Positions 47,194 to 61,397 of a stretch of 64,000 nucleotides of DNA are shown here, one piece after another. The stretch spans positions 2,418,001-2,482,000 of the forward strand of contig JAGTJL010000005.1 in the NCBI GenBank assembly GCA_020746875.1, in the 5' to 3' direction. Below the pieces are notes generated by a model that was given only the letters and a program-made list of their open reading frames with translations, did no database searches and was not told the DNA's origin. The stretch comes from Rhexocercosporidium sp. MPI-PUGE-AT-0058. Taxonomy: Eukaryota; Ascomycota; Leotiomycetes; Helotiales. Numbering within the stretch: the stretch's first letter is position 1; the number at the start of each line of letters is the position of its first letter. A program made the position numbers and the translations under genes.

Positions 47194-49200
47194 TCAAGGG
47201 CTTGTCGCACCAGGCACTGGACTCGCACACGTCGAGATAGCGGACCAAGGCAGCGTAGTCGTAGCAGGTGCACCCGCGACAATCGTCTCCGCTTTGACGA
47301 GAACGGGAATAACTTGGCCTGTACTGAGAGAGAAGACACGGTGCTTGAGGACTATGTATTGAGTATTAGTATATATTCCAGTAAATGACACGAAACCTCC
47401 CATCAAACCAAACCCTTCCCATTGAACAACGCGGATGGAGGGTTGAACTCCAGAATGGTGGTGATAGGGAGTTAGAAATAGAGAGTTAGAAATAGGGAGA
47501 AATAAAAGGGAGGGAGAATAGCGATTGAGAAAAGGAACACAACATACCTCTCAACAAACTCGTGATCTCCCCCGAATGGCTCGTCACGCTAATATAAGTG
47601 CTATCATCACTGCCAAACACATCATCCAACACCTGCTTGCTTCTGATATCCTGGTTTTCGCGTTCCTCTGCAAGAAGAGGTTTCCAGAGCTCGTCGGTCT
47701 CGGTGAAACCGGCTTCGATGTTGTAGGTTGGGAAGCTGGACTGGATGTAGGATTTTGTGCCGCGGCGGTCGCAGGCTGAGGGGTGTTAGCTTTTGCGAGG
47801 CAGGGAGTTGGAACGAGGTTTGAGGTTTGAGGCTTGAGTAAATGGTTGGGGTTGGAGTTGAGGCATTGGTTGGATGGTATTTGGGGGATGTGATTGTCTA
47901 TTTTCGAGAGAGGAGGAGGGAAAGGGATTAGAGGTGCTTACTATGCCCACTAATCCCCTCACGGAAGAACTCCTTAACAGTTGGAATGAAAGGCTTCCCG
48001 CTTGGTAGATCAAGGCCCGAGAATGTCAAGTTGGAGGTCTGTAGGCAGCGCGTGAGAGGGGAGCTGTAGTATGATTCTGGGAGGGGTGTCTTGGTAGTCT
48101 TGATTGCATTTGCCCAGACTGTTTGAGTGCGGGTTAGTGAGTGGTCTTGTATTATTTTCCCCGTGAGGTTTCCGATCAGGATTCTTGAAGAGGGAAGAGG
48201 GAAGAGAAAAGAGGGACCTACAAGCATTAGCCTTCAAAGCCTGCGCAACACCATTTGATGTAATCTTCGCGTCGGCCCAGACAGAAGTTCCGTTTCCATC
48301 TTGAAGAGACCAATAGCACTTTTTTCACTGTCAGTTACCACTCTCCATATCCATCCCCATTCTCTATCTCGAACCCGTTTCCACTTTCTCAATCCTCAAG
48401 GTGGATAAACTCACGTTCCACAACGGCGTTCCATAATAGCTCTCAGCCACATTATGGTACCCTTCACCATGGCGTCCCAGATACAGCACCTTGTACTGAA
48501 CATTCCTCCCGCTTCCACGGTTGAGGCGCCACACGTAGTGCTCGAACTTCTGCCACTGCGTCCACCCGGGTGATTCTCGTCGTCGGTGGGGTAGGGGCGG
48601 TTAATGAGGCCGAAGTTGGTTGTTGACTAAAGGGAGTTGTGTTAGCTTGTATGTCAACTATCTCATTCGATTTAAATTGAATCTCAAATGTTAAATTCGA
48701 GCCCCTCATCATGAAACATCTTGTAGAAATCAATCAAGAATTGCTTCACGCAACTCTTCTCTACTTCGTCTCATAAGGCTAACACCCGCTCTCCATAAAA
48801 TATGACATTACAATCTAAAGCAAACGACAAATCTTAATAAACCGCAACATCGTACCTCCGGTACCCGTAGCGAAGAAGGCAAAACGAGAGAAGACCCCAA
48901 GAATCAACAATCTCAAAAATTCAAATTTTTTTATTTAAATAAAACTCGCGCGAAGAAAGCCGAGCAGGAAATGAAACATACATAATCAAACCCCCCCGGT
49001 ACAGTCGAACTCTCATCCTGAAGAAAGAAGCCCGTCAACGTAGTGTAGTTAATCCACTCCGTACCTCTGACTCTAGGGAGGAGAGCTGCTGCTGTGGGTA
49101 CTGGTACTGGTACTGGTGCTGGAGCTGGAGCTGGAGCTGGAGCTGGAGCTGCGAATGTGAGGCCGCCTAGTAGACCGAGAGATAGAATAGGGATGTGCAT
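47194..49200 (-). pseudogene. secreted histidine-phosphatase (phosphoglycerate-mutase-like) gene with one frameshift
   Basis: The exon model is 49200-48982, 48626-48415, 48318-48222, 48118-47942, 47775-47548 and 47351-47194, about 363 residues. It starts with a signal peptide followed by an Ala/Pro-Val/Pro repeat, then WINYTTLTGFFLQDE and NFGLINRPYPTDDE. The phosphatase motif LGRHGEGYHNVAE is intact, as are YYSSPLTRC and SHSGEITSLL. Everything fits except exon 2, where the frame changes between PYPTDDE and TQWQKFEHY at about 48,565-48,575, next to a CCCGGG run. The downstream frame has a stop just upstream, so no alternative splice repairs it. It could be a sequencing or assembly error or a recent pseudogene. 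The family includes secreted phosphatases of the histidine phosphatase superfamily; its substrate is unknown. Confidence 0.75.
49097..49151 (-). repeat. hexanucleotide tandem repeat coding (Ala/Val-Pro)n
   Basis: Plus strand (GGTACT)n then (GGAGCT)n, about nine units. On the coding strand it encodes an alternating Ala-Pro/Val-Pro tract right after the signal peptide of the phosphatase gene. Such tracts change length by slippage. Confidence 0.8.
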
Positions 49201-49936
49201 CGTAACTTGACTTGACGTGGAGATGGTCTAGGTGATGGTAGCAGGGGAGGGGAGGAAGGGGAAAGGAGGAAGGAGGTGAGATTCAGCAGGGACCTAGGAA
49301 CTGGGAACTGGGAACTGCAGCTGAGCGAGCTACATCAGACGAACCACCCCCTAGGAGTGGAGGAGATCTGGGTTTTATACCAAAACCTTGCACCACGCGA
49401 GTATCACCTACCGTAGGGGATATCGGCAATATACCAAGGACTATAGACCTGTAAGTGGGGATTGTTGATTTTGTGTACTTGTACCTGCATGGAGGCTCGG
49501 GTGTCGTCCAATGCTTTGGTGCACGTGGATGTGTACGAGTACTGTAGGATGAGCAGCATGAGGGAAATTGCGAGTCCACCTTCCTGATTGGGTGTGGGTG
49601 GGGTTGGTTGTGTTTGTTTGTCATGTGATTATTGGGATAGGAGATTGTTTGTGGGGTTGGGTCGATGGAGGATGGCATGTTGAACAAGGGAGAGGTGGGA
49701 ATACTGCGAGGCTTTGCTGGTGTGAGATGGATGGGGAGGTTGAAGACTGGAGAGTCAAAGGGTTACCGAAGTGTTGACTTGTCCAGCACTGAGTACAATA
49801 AACGGGTACGGAGCGAGAAGGTAATTGAGAGAAGTACCAACATCAGAAACGGAAAGGGGAACATCATTGTCTGCAGGCAAAAAGAGCAATTCAAATATCT
49901 CCATACTTGGATCGCTGTCAGCTAATTTGAGCTCCT
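49201..49936. other. intergenic, nothing recognised
   Basis: Promoter side of the phosphatase gene and 3' side of the acetyltransferase gene. No convincing ORF. Confidence 0.5.
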
Positions 49937-51091
49937 TCAACACCATCCAAACTTTTCATTCGCAACCCAATTGATATCCTCAGTAGATCCTTCACCATAC
50001 CACAGCAAACTCGCAATACTCTCTGCATCCCTTACCACGTACTTAGATTCCAATCCAGTCCGCTCTACAAGCGCTTTCAAAGTCTCGCTTGGGTTCCATA
50101 CATCCACGTCATTGAGTTGCCATTCCTTTGCTTCGGCCTGGGCGAATTGGAGGATCTCCTTCAATTTCTTTGCGTTTTTTTTGGAATCGGTTTCGTCCTC
50201 CATCACCAGTCGTAGGATGTGAAGAGTATTTCCCGACTTTGGGACAAGAGGGCCGTAAAAAGCTCGGGTCCAGATAGCCCATATTCGGGATCCAGGCTCG
50301 CCGGTTATGGCACCCTTGATCGTTGGTGACTTGCCAAATATCTTGCTGGTCACGAAATCCTCGCGCTTGTGGTGCCACTGCATGCAGTCGTGATTTGGGA
50401 TTAGAGCAACATGTGTCTTGCCATCTTTAGCAGCTGTCACCAGTTCTTTCCGTAGGTACTCCTCGTCCTTCGCGCAAAGAGCTGGGATATCGGGATACGT
50501 GAGGGGTCGAACTTCCGTGGTTGATGCGGACTCAGCAGGTGGAAAGGCGAAATGGGTACTGGGAAAGGTGGCCCATCCGAATTTAGCGTAGTACTTCGTT
50601 CCGATATCTGAATACAGTATACTGAATGGGCAGCTCTCGTGTCCTGGGGTGTTTGGATCAACCTGCCATGTCTTTAGAACCGGGGCCAATTCCTTCAGCA
50701 TGCGGCTTGCATATCCCATCCCTCTGAACTTGGGCTGACTGAACACACTTCCAACTCCATGTGTAATTCCTTCCGTTATGACCCCTTCCCTGGAAACGAG
50801 AACCGGCTTTCGTAAAGACTCGCAGGAGGCAAGAATAGGTCTTTCGTTGGGAGGGAGATTTCTGTCTACTAGTATCCAGTGGGTGACCCCTCCATTTTCT
50901 GCCATTGGTACGGTAGTGAGGTAGCGTTCACGCTCAATGTAGTCTGGAAGAGGAAGAGCTGCTCCCCAATTGACCGAGTTGAGGTTCCATGTTTCCAGCT
51001 TTTCTTCGGGTGTAGGGTTCGTAAGATAAAGAGAAGAGGACTTGGAGTCGGGCAGGTCGACGGAACCGTTTGTTGGTGTGTATTCTCCCAT
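49937..51091 (-). CDS. LYC1: LYC1-like GNAT acetyltransferase
   Basis: Single exon of 384 residues. ERERYLTTVPMAENGGVTHWILVDRNLPP near the N-terminus is characteristic of the fungal LYC1 family, named for the Yarrowia lipolytica lysine N6-acetyltransferase. GVGSVFSQPKFRGMGYASRML has the R/Q-x-x-G-x-G/A-type acetyl-CoA loop (KFRGMGYA) of the GNAT fold, and the C-terminal half (FGWATFPS, LWYGEGSTEDINWV) also fits. It would transfer acetyl from acetyl-CoA to the side-chain amine of lysine or a related amine, probably in the cytosol, as a first catabolic step. Lysine specificity is not proven from sequence. Confidence 0.8.
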   Translation of the reverse strand: MGEYTPTNGSVDLPDSKSSSLYLTNPTPEEKLETWNLNSVNWGAALPLPDYIERERYLTTVPMAENGGVTHWILVDRNLPPNERPILASCESLRKPVLVSREGVITEGITHGVGSVFSQPKFRGMGYASRMLKELAPVLKTWQVDPNTPGHESCPFSILYSDIGTKYYAKFGWATFPSTHFAFPPAESASTTEVRPLTYPDIPALCAKDEEYLRKELVTAAKDGKTHVALIPNHDCMQWHHKREDFVTSKIFGKSPTIKGAITGEPGSRIWAIWTRAFYGPLVPKSGNTLHILRLVMEDETDSKKNAKKLKEILQFAQAEAKEWQLNDVDVWNPSETLKALVERTGLESKYVVRDAESIASLLWYGEGSTEDINWVANEKFGWC

Positions 51092-52429
51092 CTTTCTTGT
51101 TTGTTTGTTTGTTGTTTTCTATTTGGGGTTGCAAGATTGCTCTTGATTTGCTGATTGCTCTGCAGGCTTCGGATGTTTTCGAATCTAATCGAGTCTAGAA
51201 AAGTAGAGAGGAAGATAAGCGGAACAAAGAGATATTCAAAAATCAATCCAAACGCGCCGCCGCCTTCAGTGAATGCCCGAGCGACTAAGTGACTGGTAAC
51301 TTGACAAGAGAGACAATGGAATGGTTCCGACAAGAACAAAGGGTCAGCAGACGGAAGAGAGGAGAGGAGAAGATATACTTCCTTGAATGAATCGTGTGAT
51401 GGGGGATGTCTTCCCGCTCAGAGTTTTCGTCTCGTAAAGGGCGTGCACACTTGACACTTAGTTGACCCCTAACGGCAGGAGAATGCGAAGTGAGGATGTT
51501 GGATGGGAAGGATTAAGAATGTGGGCTCCAGCTTCTGGCTGCTATCGTCTCGAGAGGAGGGAGGCAGGGAGGAGGAGTGTCAGTAGCGAGTGGAGAGCAG
51601 CGGAAAGGGAAGGTCGCTTGGGCCGTGGAGAGCCGATGCTTACCTAACTGCTATCATCTCTCACCGCTCACCGCCCGAGAGCAGCAATGGCGGGGTGGCA
51701 GAAAGATTCTACGATTGGTCTAGCGTGGATGGACACCCATACGTAATGATGGTAAGGGTCTCGCGAGGGGTGGATTGGAGATGCTTGCACACATGGATGA
51801 TGAGTGTCAGGGATTCCCGGGGGTTATCATTGGATGGTGGGATGCTGGAAGATGGACTAAGAAAAGTAGTCCTGGATCAACAGCTGGATGGATTTCTTTC
51901 ATCCTTCTAGAATTTCTTGAAGATGGAATTACCCATACCGTGCCCATATCAATCGTCACAATCGTTCTACTTAGTATGGCCTTCTAGAATTGCATCCTAA
52001 GCCCGGATCGGAAAATGGTGGGTCCGGCAGTCAGTCCCGTGATCATGCGATAAGATAGCCTGGGACCCAGCACGGTCCACCTGGGCTCCAACGATATTCT
52101 TGAGCTTCACCTTTGGGACCTACAGCCTTGTCTGGTCAAGCTACACCCACAAGATATTCTCAAGCTACTCACCCAGCCCAGCCCAGCAAAGGCGAACATC
52201 GTCATGCATGGCGCATAGAAAATGAAGGTGAGTATATCGTCATCCCATCCCCGTCTCGAGTTGTCTTCCCCCTCTCAACTCAACATCGCAACCTCCCTTT
52301 GAACTTAGCTAGCCTTGCTAGTCTAACAACACCACCACCACCCCCTTCTTCTTTCTAATTCTCGTTCCTTCTTGTCCCATATACGTCGAGCACGTGTTCA
52401 ATCGACCTGTAGTGAATCCAACTGACACA
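51092..52429. other. 1.3 kb intergenic, divergent promoters
   Basis: Between the divergent acetyltransferase and RBR genes. Contains a short TTTG tandem near 51,096-51,115 just upstream of the acetyltransferase ATG. The ORFs at 51,462-51,987 are short and non-domain-like. Confidence 0.5.
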
Positions 52430-54880
52430 ATGGAAAGTCCCAGTCGTTCGCGTCGCCAAACACTGTCGTTAGCTTTCAGGTCCGTGAATGTACGCGACAT
52501 CTCCAAGCAGTCACAGAAGGCGGCATCCAAAGTCCGAAAGAATCTCGACCCCGAAGCTCCAGCAGAAAAGCATCTTGATGCCCCGAAGCCATCTCGCAGA
52601 CCTTCCTTTCGACAAGCTGTACGCGGCGGCTTGGAGAGAATCCGTCAACCGAAGCAACCCTTACCAAAGCAACCCTTAGCAAAATCACCCAGCAAACAAC
52701 CCTCTCTAGGCGCGACTCCACGCCAGATAATGAACCTCTTTCAACAGCAGGCCGCGGGGAACAATGGTGGTCCAGTGCGCCAGCCACAACCGGTGATCGA
52801 TCTCACCTCAGACGACGAGGACGACGAGGATGAGTTCTATGAGGATGCACCCAAGCCTCAGATGAAGAGGGAAAGACTTGACATGGGACATCACAATGGA
52901 CAAGAACCTGTGGGGCGGATGAAAGATCGAGTGCCAGCATTAGGTCTTGCAGAACAACCTCGCAATCCTCCCATCGTCCCGGAGTATGCCTTCGCTCGGC
53001 CTCAAGATATTTGGGGTGACTACGATCTTGACGAAAACTTCGATGATGAAATCATTGCCGGAGCTTTCGACTTTAATCAAGAATTCGCTATCCACCCCGC
53101 CCCTACACGTCACCCAAAACCTGCCACACCAGACCCTCCTGCCGTACCCCCTATTCAAGAAGATATGCCCGAAGAGATTATGGAGACTAAGATCGATTGC
53201 GTCGATACAATCCTCACTGTGTTTCCTGGGATATGCCGAGATTATGTCTCGGACCTCTACGACACCGTCTCCCAATCATCCGAACATCTGATCGCACATA
53301 TCTTAGATAAGATGGACAAGGGGTCGCCGTACCCAAATGCAAAGGAAAAGCTCAAAAAGCTGAAGAGAAAAAGAGAAGTTGACGAGGACGTGGAAGCCGC
53401 TCGCAAGTATGGTGCTACTGATCGAATAATGCCAACAACTGTTGGTGGGATTCGAAGCTTCATGTAAGTTGATGAGTAGAAACAAAACGGTCTTTCTGTC
53501 TCAGTGTGCAAGACAGAATGCCAGACGCTTTAGACGCATTCGGACCCTCTGTACCTTTCTATACCTACTAATTTCATACAGTGCCAAGATATTGTCTTTC
53601 GAATTCCCCTTTACATCTATGAACTATATCAATGCAACCCTGAGCCAGACAGGATATCGCCTATTTTCAGCGTACGAGGTCCTCGACGAAGCCGAGAGGA
53701 CATGGTCGCGCAGCAAGCCACCCTACCAGAGACTCAAGAGCGCGAGAAAGAGCGACGACTACACAGAGAAGAAGGTTGCTGATTACCTAGCTTCTCCTGC
53801 CGTCGATGGCTACAACGACCATCAGAAAGTCGAAGTATTTGAAGAACTGCAGGCCGCCAGGAGGATCAGATCAAAGGCCAATGCACGAAGAGCTGCTGAG
53901 CGTGCTGCTGAAATCAAAGAAGAAGAAAACCTCGCGAAGGCAGAAGCTGAAGGGACCATGTCAGAATGCGAGTGCTGTTGCTGTGACTATCCTTTGAATA
54001 GGATGGTTCATTGCGATGGCGAGAAATTACATTGGTTCTGCAGAGGCTGTGCCAAGCGTACTGCCGAAGTCGAGATTGGGAAGTCAAAATACGAGCTACA
54101 TTGCATGTCAACTGAAAAATGCTCTGCTGGATTTTCCCTTGAACAAAGGTAGGGCAATCCACCCCTACAGGATACCTCTCTACTGACCTTGACAGAGCCC
54201 AATTCCTCGACGAAAATACTCGAGTTGCGCTCGAGCGGAACGAGCAGGAAGCCAATCTACGTTTAGCAGGTATTGAGAACCTTGAGAGTTGCCCATTTTG
54301 CCCATTTGCAGCCGAGTATCCACTAGTCGAGATCGATCGCGAATTTCGTTGTCAAGCTCCAGATTGTGAGAGGATCAGTTGTCGTCTCTGCAAGCTTGAG
54401 TCTCACATACCCAAAAGCTGCGAAGAAAATGCCAAGGAGAACGGACTCTCAATCCGACGTCAAATCGAAGAGGCAATGTCTGCTGCCATGATCCGGAAAT
54501 GCAATAAATGTGGGACCCCTTTCGTCAAGGAGGAAGGATGCAACAAGATGACCTGCACTCGCAACGGCTGTCGTAACATACAGTGCTATGTTTGCTCGAA
54601 ATCTTGCGATTACAACCACTTCAACGACCCTAGTCGAGGCGGGAAAGTGGGCAACTGTCCATTATTCGAAAGTGTTGAGCAGAGGCATGACGAAGAAGTC
54701 AAGAGGGCCGAAAAGGAGGCGCTCGAAAAGGTGCTCGCCAATCACCCGGAATATAGTGAGGAAGATCTCAAGGTCAAGATGTCCGAAAACGTCAAAAAGG
54801 ATGACGAGAAGCGAAAAACCATGGACCCTCGCATGCGCCTCGAAGCTATGCGGGTCGCTGTTGGACGTCCTGGTCAGTAG
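52430..54880 (+). CDS. RBR (RNF216/TRIAD3-type) E3 ubiquitin ligase
   Basis: Exons 52430-53463, 53582-54148 and 54196-54880 give 761 residues if translation ends at 54880. The disordered N-terminal third contains VIDLTSDDEDDED at about residue 122, a SUMO-interaction-like motif. RING1 starts near residue 471 (CECCCCDYPL), followed by HWFCRGCAKR. An IBR region includes CPFCPF and CRLCKLESH. RING2 is CNKCGTPFVKEEGCNKMTC with the expected catalytic Cys at about 649. RBR enzymes accept ubiquitin as a thioester on this Cys. The SIM suggests it may target SUMOylated proteins. The reading near 54,872 offers a GTCAGT donor that would link it in frame to the next ORF; see 55071-57369. Confidence 0.85.
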
Positions 54881-55070
54881 ATATTTTTCAATACTCGTCT
54901 TTCATGACTGTATTGTATAGGAGTAGATGAACAATTGGATACCATCAAGTGATCTACCCTCTTGCGCAGTTTCTTTCTTTTTCTATCACATTGCTCTGCT
55001 CTAGCTGCATTTGAGAAGTCAGTCACTTCACTGCTAATGAAGCGAAGGCCTCCGAGTCGCCGTGAATTTC

Positions 55071-57369
55071 ATGGAAATCCAACCCATGATGCCCCATCCT
55101 CCAGCAATGAGACGCAGAGCACACGATCTTCCTGATTTCCCACACTTGGGACACGACCTGCCTGACTACGTCGATCCCATGGACCCCCCTATATATGGTG
55201 GTAGGTGCTAGTAGCCGCTCAAGGGCCGATTTTTTACAATCTTACCCTGATATTGCACTTTTCCGATGCTTTCTCATAAAGTTTTTTTATCTGTTCCAAT
55301 GCTAATCTGTAGACTGGGCAGTAGACTTCGCTGACCAGAATGAGATGCCAGATTATCAAGGCAATGTCGGAAACTGGCAACGAGCACCACTACATGCCAG
55401 GGGAATTGATGGTCCTGGAGTGATTATCCAAGACCCTCGAATAAGACCTCAACGTCCTCGTCACCATCACCCTCGTGCTCTCCGCCCTGATTATAACCAG
55501 CTTGACAACGATTTGCAACGCCCTGCACCGCAGGCAATTGCTGCTCCAAGAATCGATGGCCCAGCTGTTCTCGACATTGTCAATCCATTGGAGAATTTCT
55601 ATGAACAGTGGCGAGCCGAAGTCCAGCAAAGACAGGGAAACGGTCAGCCAGCACCAGCCCAGCCTCGGATCCCTGTTGTTGCTCCAGTACCGAAAGGGGA
55701 TGCAATCGCTGATCAGAACCGAGGCCGCGTGGGACGAGCAAGAGCCAATTTTCATTTCCTTGGAAATCGCCGGGCTCATCAACCACCAGATCCAGTAGCA
55801 CAGCCTGTCTTTAGGCCCAATGCTGTACCAGTTCCTGAGCCAGCCAATGCTCATGGAAATGCCCAACAAAGAATGCGAATTGTCTTTCATAGACCAGCTC
55901 GACCTCAAAATGCCGAGGATCTTCGTGAGCCAGGAGCAGCAGATGCACTGCAGAGACGCATAAATCGGTTAAGAGAGTCTCTAGCTGCAAGAGAGGGTAG
56001 AAACGCTCATAATGCGGACGTAGACTTTCAAGCACGGCTTGTATTTGAAGAAAGACGACGACGGCAAGTGGCTGGAGCTGCTTTTGGTGCAGACGTTATG
56101 GAGGGTGTAGCACAAGACGTCCCAGCTCCTGAGAACAATGCTCATGATGGTGCCCCTCGCCAAGACATTACCCGTCAGAGACTTCAAGATCCCAATGATG
56201 CTGTTCGGCAACAGAGAGGTCTGCAGGAACAGGGGAGACCTCCTGGAAACCATATCGAACGCAATCTGGATAGAGATATGCTCGAAGAGAATAGGTCCCC
56301 AACACCGTCATCAACGCCTTCTAAGGCTGATGCTCCGGCTCCACCACAGCCAGGCGGCGGATTGCAAGAATTCTTAAGAGAGCTTGATGTACCAGCCCGA
56401 CCACAGCCAGTTCACGAGATAGAAAGATTACTGAGAGAGCTTAATAGGCAACGAAATGACCAACGCCTCGCGGAGCAAGAACTTGCGAATGTACAACGAG
56501 GTCTGGACCGTGCCGAAGCATTTGCGAATGCTGTGCCTCTACCTCCCCCTGGACCAAATCATTATCCTAGACCAAACCCCTGGGTTGGTATATATGATTA
56601 CCACGGACCAGAACAACTTCGCATGCATCAACAACTCGAGCAAATCGCCATAGCCAATGCGCCTCTTAATCATAATCCGAATCAGATTCTCGGCCATAAT
56701 CCGTATCTAAACCAGCAACCAGGCCACGTCGTTGATTACAACAGACCACCACTTCGCCCTCTTGACCACTTCAATATGCCTGACCCCCACATAGCGCCCA
56801 TCCACCAGCAAGTGCACATTGATATCAATAACATGCCTCCTGTTGCACCCCCTGTGGTAAGGCCAAATGTCGGAGAAATTCTCGCGAATGCACAAGCGAT
56901 AAATCAAATGCATGCTCAAATAGTGGCTCAAGAACAAATGGTTCAAGCTCAAGCCCAAGCAGCTGCTGAGGCTCAAGCTCGGGCTGAGGCTCAGATTCAA
57001 GCAGTTGTTCAGGGTCAAGCAATGGCTCAAGCAGGAGGAATCCCTGTCATCCCACCCCCTTTCCCTAGACATGACATGCACGATTACGTCCGACAATACG
57101 CTCAAGAATACCACGCAGGTAGAGAAGCCAACAGAGCAGTTGACCGAGCAGGAGCAGCTTTGGGAGCAAATATCTGGGAACCGGTGCACCCACCGGTTAA
57201 TCCTTTACTTGGCGAGATCCCGATGGATCATTTGGGTAGATTCGATGACGCTATGAGACATGTTAGGCAGATGAGAGAGCGATTGGAGGGGAGGATTGCG
57301 CAGCCGGTTCATGTCCCTGAGGAGATCGAGGAGGAGTACGAGAGTGACATTGGAGCAGCTGATGTTTAG
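55071..57369 (+). CDS. large disordered Pro/Gln/Ala/Asn-rich protein, probably the C-terminal part of the RBR ligase
   Basis: As a separate gene the model is 55071-55200 and 55313-57369 (112-base intron, GCTAAT branch), 728 residues. It is low complexity, rich in Pro, Gln, Asn, Ala and Arg, with a QAQAQAAAEAQARAEAQ-type segment near the end and an acidic tail. No domain is seen. Only 190 bases separate it from the RBR stop on the same strand. A donor at 54873 (GTCAGT) with acceptor at 55047, preceded by a CTAAT-like branch point, joins the two in frame, adding an exon 55048-55200 and giving 1,495 residues. I favour one gene, a ligase with a long disordered tail, at about 60 percent. Confidence 0.65.
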
Positions 57370-57860
57370 GGCTGGTAAGTCAGGGGTTAGTGGCTAGGTG
57401 TTGTCATTTCCGCCAGACCGCATCTTCACCATTCAACATGAGCAAGATCCATCATTTTACGAGACCACGACACCACAACACTACGAAAATCATTTCATTT
57501 GATTCTTGAACTGCTCTTCATTTCGAATCTCATCACAGCCGTCAACTAACCACGAAGTAGCGAGCGAGCAAGCATACAATTTCTAGCATACCCTCTTCAC
57601 TGGGGATTTCTCATGCATGCTCTGTAGCAGCGCACGGTCATTTGCATATTCCTTGATAATTTGCGCTTGCCCAGCATGCTTTTCTTTCCTTTTTCTTGCA
57701 TATGCGTTGTCTTTACGGAGGATACCCCACACTTTTTTGCGCTTTCACTTCATAGCTGATAAGCACACTTTCTAGCGACATCATGGTACCTTGCGCATGG
57801 AGTTTTGGGCTGGAGTTTGATGGTCTGCATTTGCTTTTTGCTTTTTATGATACCTCGCGA

Positions 57861-57883
57861 GGAGAGGAGAGGAGAGGAGAGGA
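57861..57883 (+). repeat. (GGAGA)n short tandem repeat
   Basis: Four full GGAGA units and a partial one. Confidence 0.8.
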
Positions 57884-58061
57884 AAATGTGGCTTTGGGAG
57901 CAGGGAAGGGAGGGAAAGCACTGCAGCGGTGATTTCGATGTTCTGTGCTCTATTATGTTGGTCTGTACTGTCTGTTTGTCTGCTCTCTCGACTCCTAGGA
58001 TAAAGAATGAATGATGAGCGAGAGATGGGAATGGTAATGACCTAGGAGGCGAAGATTAATC

Positions 58062-58064
<3 letters not shown>

Positions 58065-58092
<28 letters not shown>
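58065..58092 (+). repeat. (GA)14 microsatellite
   Basis: Fourteen uninterrupted GA dinucleotides, a likely length-polymorphic marker. Confidence 0.9.
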
Positions 58093-58097
<5 letters not shown>

Positions 58098-58739
58098 TGA
58101 GCATGCATGCATGGATGGATAGGTGGGTGAGGGAAGTGGTAGATAAGATACCATAGCCAATCCAAATGCCGTATCCAGAATGAACCTCAAAATCAATAAC
58201 CTTGGCCTACAATTTCCTTCCCTCCTCTCCTCTTCTCATCTTTTGTTTCCCTCTCTTCTCTTCTCTTCTCGTCGCTGAGCCCAGTTATGCTGGACTGAGA
58301 TAGACTGCGTTGTACTATATATCCCGCATCTTTCTCGCCTCGCCTCGCTGAGGGATCCGAGGTTTATAAGTAAGTAAACAAACAAGTAAAAGCAAGCCTA
58401 GTTCACAGGTTAGGAGTAAATGAGTGGGTAGGTATGTGGGTGGAATGTCTTTTATTTCCTACGTAGCTTCGCCTTGTTGGTTCTAGGCATTGTGGGATTG
58501 CTTCCTTGCTTTTATTATCTTCATTTCTTTCACATCGCAATATAATACAAGTTTGTGAGTGCTATGTTTTCATTTAATTAGACAATTAGGTGTGCTTTAC
58601 TAGCTATCATTTTTCTGGTCTCAGTCATTTTCATCATCTCATTTCTCTTTGATCATAAGCCATGCAAATACCGCTGAACGCACTCTCTACCAACTCACCT
58701 CTTGCCACCTTCACAACCACCCCCTCATCCTACCAAGCC

Positions 58740-60973
<2,234 letters not shown>

Positions 60974-61083
60974 TGTGAGGGCTTGGGAGTTTGCGAACAG
61001 AGGAGTGGCAGTGAGGTTGCAAGTCAAGGAGAGCAAGGCGGTGGGGAGATGGAGAAGATGCATCTTTGTGGTCGAGGAGGGAG

Positions 61084-61090
61084 ATTTATA
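61084..61090 (-). promoter_or_regulatory. TATA box of the glucoamylase gene
   Basis: TATAAAT on the minus strand, 111 bases before the chosen ATG. That spacing suits a start site after the alternative ATG at 61063, which supports ATG 60973. Confidence 0.5.
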
Positions 61091-61391
61091 TCTTCTTCTC
61101 GTCAAAGCATCGTATCCCAGGCTAAATGCAGCTAGGACTAGCCTCGTACGACCCAAGACCAGGTAGGAAGGTACCCCTAAATCAAGCAAGTAGGACCTAC
61201 CTTACCTACTCAAGCCGCACGTGTTGGGTGTCCCGTCAAGAAAAGACGAGACCGAGCCGTAAGACATAAATTCAGACTAAAAGCAGGCAACTCGTCCATC
61301 TCCGGCCCGATTCTTCATCCCCAGCTCTCCACCGTCTGATACTCTCATTGGCCAACAGCCGATCCATCGATTGGAGATGGGGAGGTGGGAA

Positions 61392-61397
61392 GCGGGG
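61392..61397 (+). promoter_or_regulatory. possible CreA carbon-catabolite-repressor site (GCGGGG)
   Basis: It matches the SYGGRG consensus of CreA/Cre1, about 420 bases upstream of the glucoamylase ATG. Another match (GTGGGG, 61041-61046) lies closer to the ATG. Six-base matches occur by chance, so this is only suggestive; glucoamylase genes are often glucose-repressed. Confidence 0.25.

Larger units (their letters stand above)
57370..58739. other. 1.4 kb intergenic with microsatellites
   Basis: Convergent 3' ends of the RBR-linked gene and the glucoamylase gene. It includes the repeats below plus CT-rich tracts near 58,220-58,270. No gene recognised. Confidence 0.6.

Noticed and set aside
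58065..58092. CRISPR-like or satellite array
   Set aside because: A simple GA microsatellite without spacers.
61063..61189. Upstream ATG or longer N-terminus for the glucoamylase
   Set aside because: A TATA box at 61084-61090 lies just before that ATG, too close for it to be in the mRNA; the 60973 start gives a good signal peptide.
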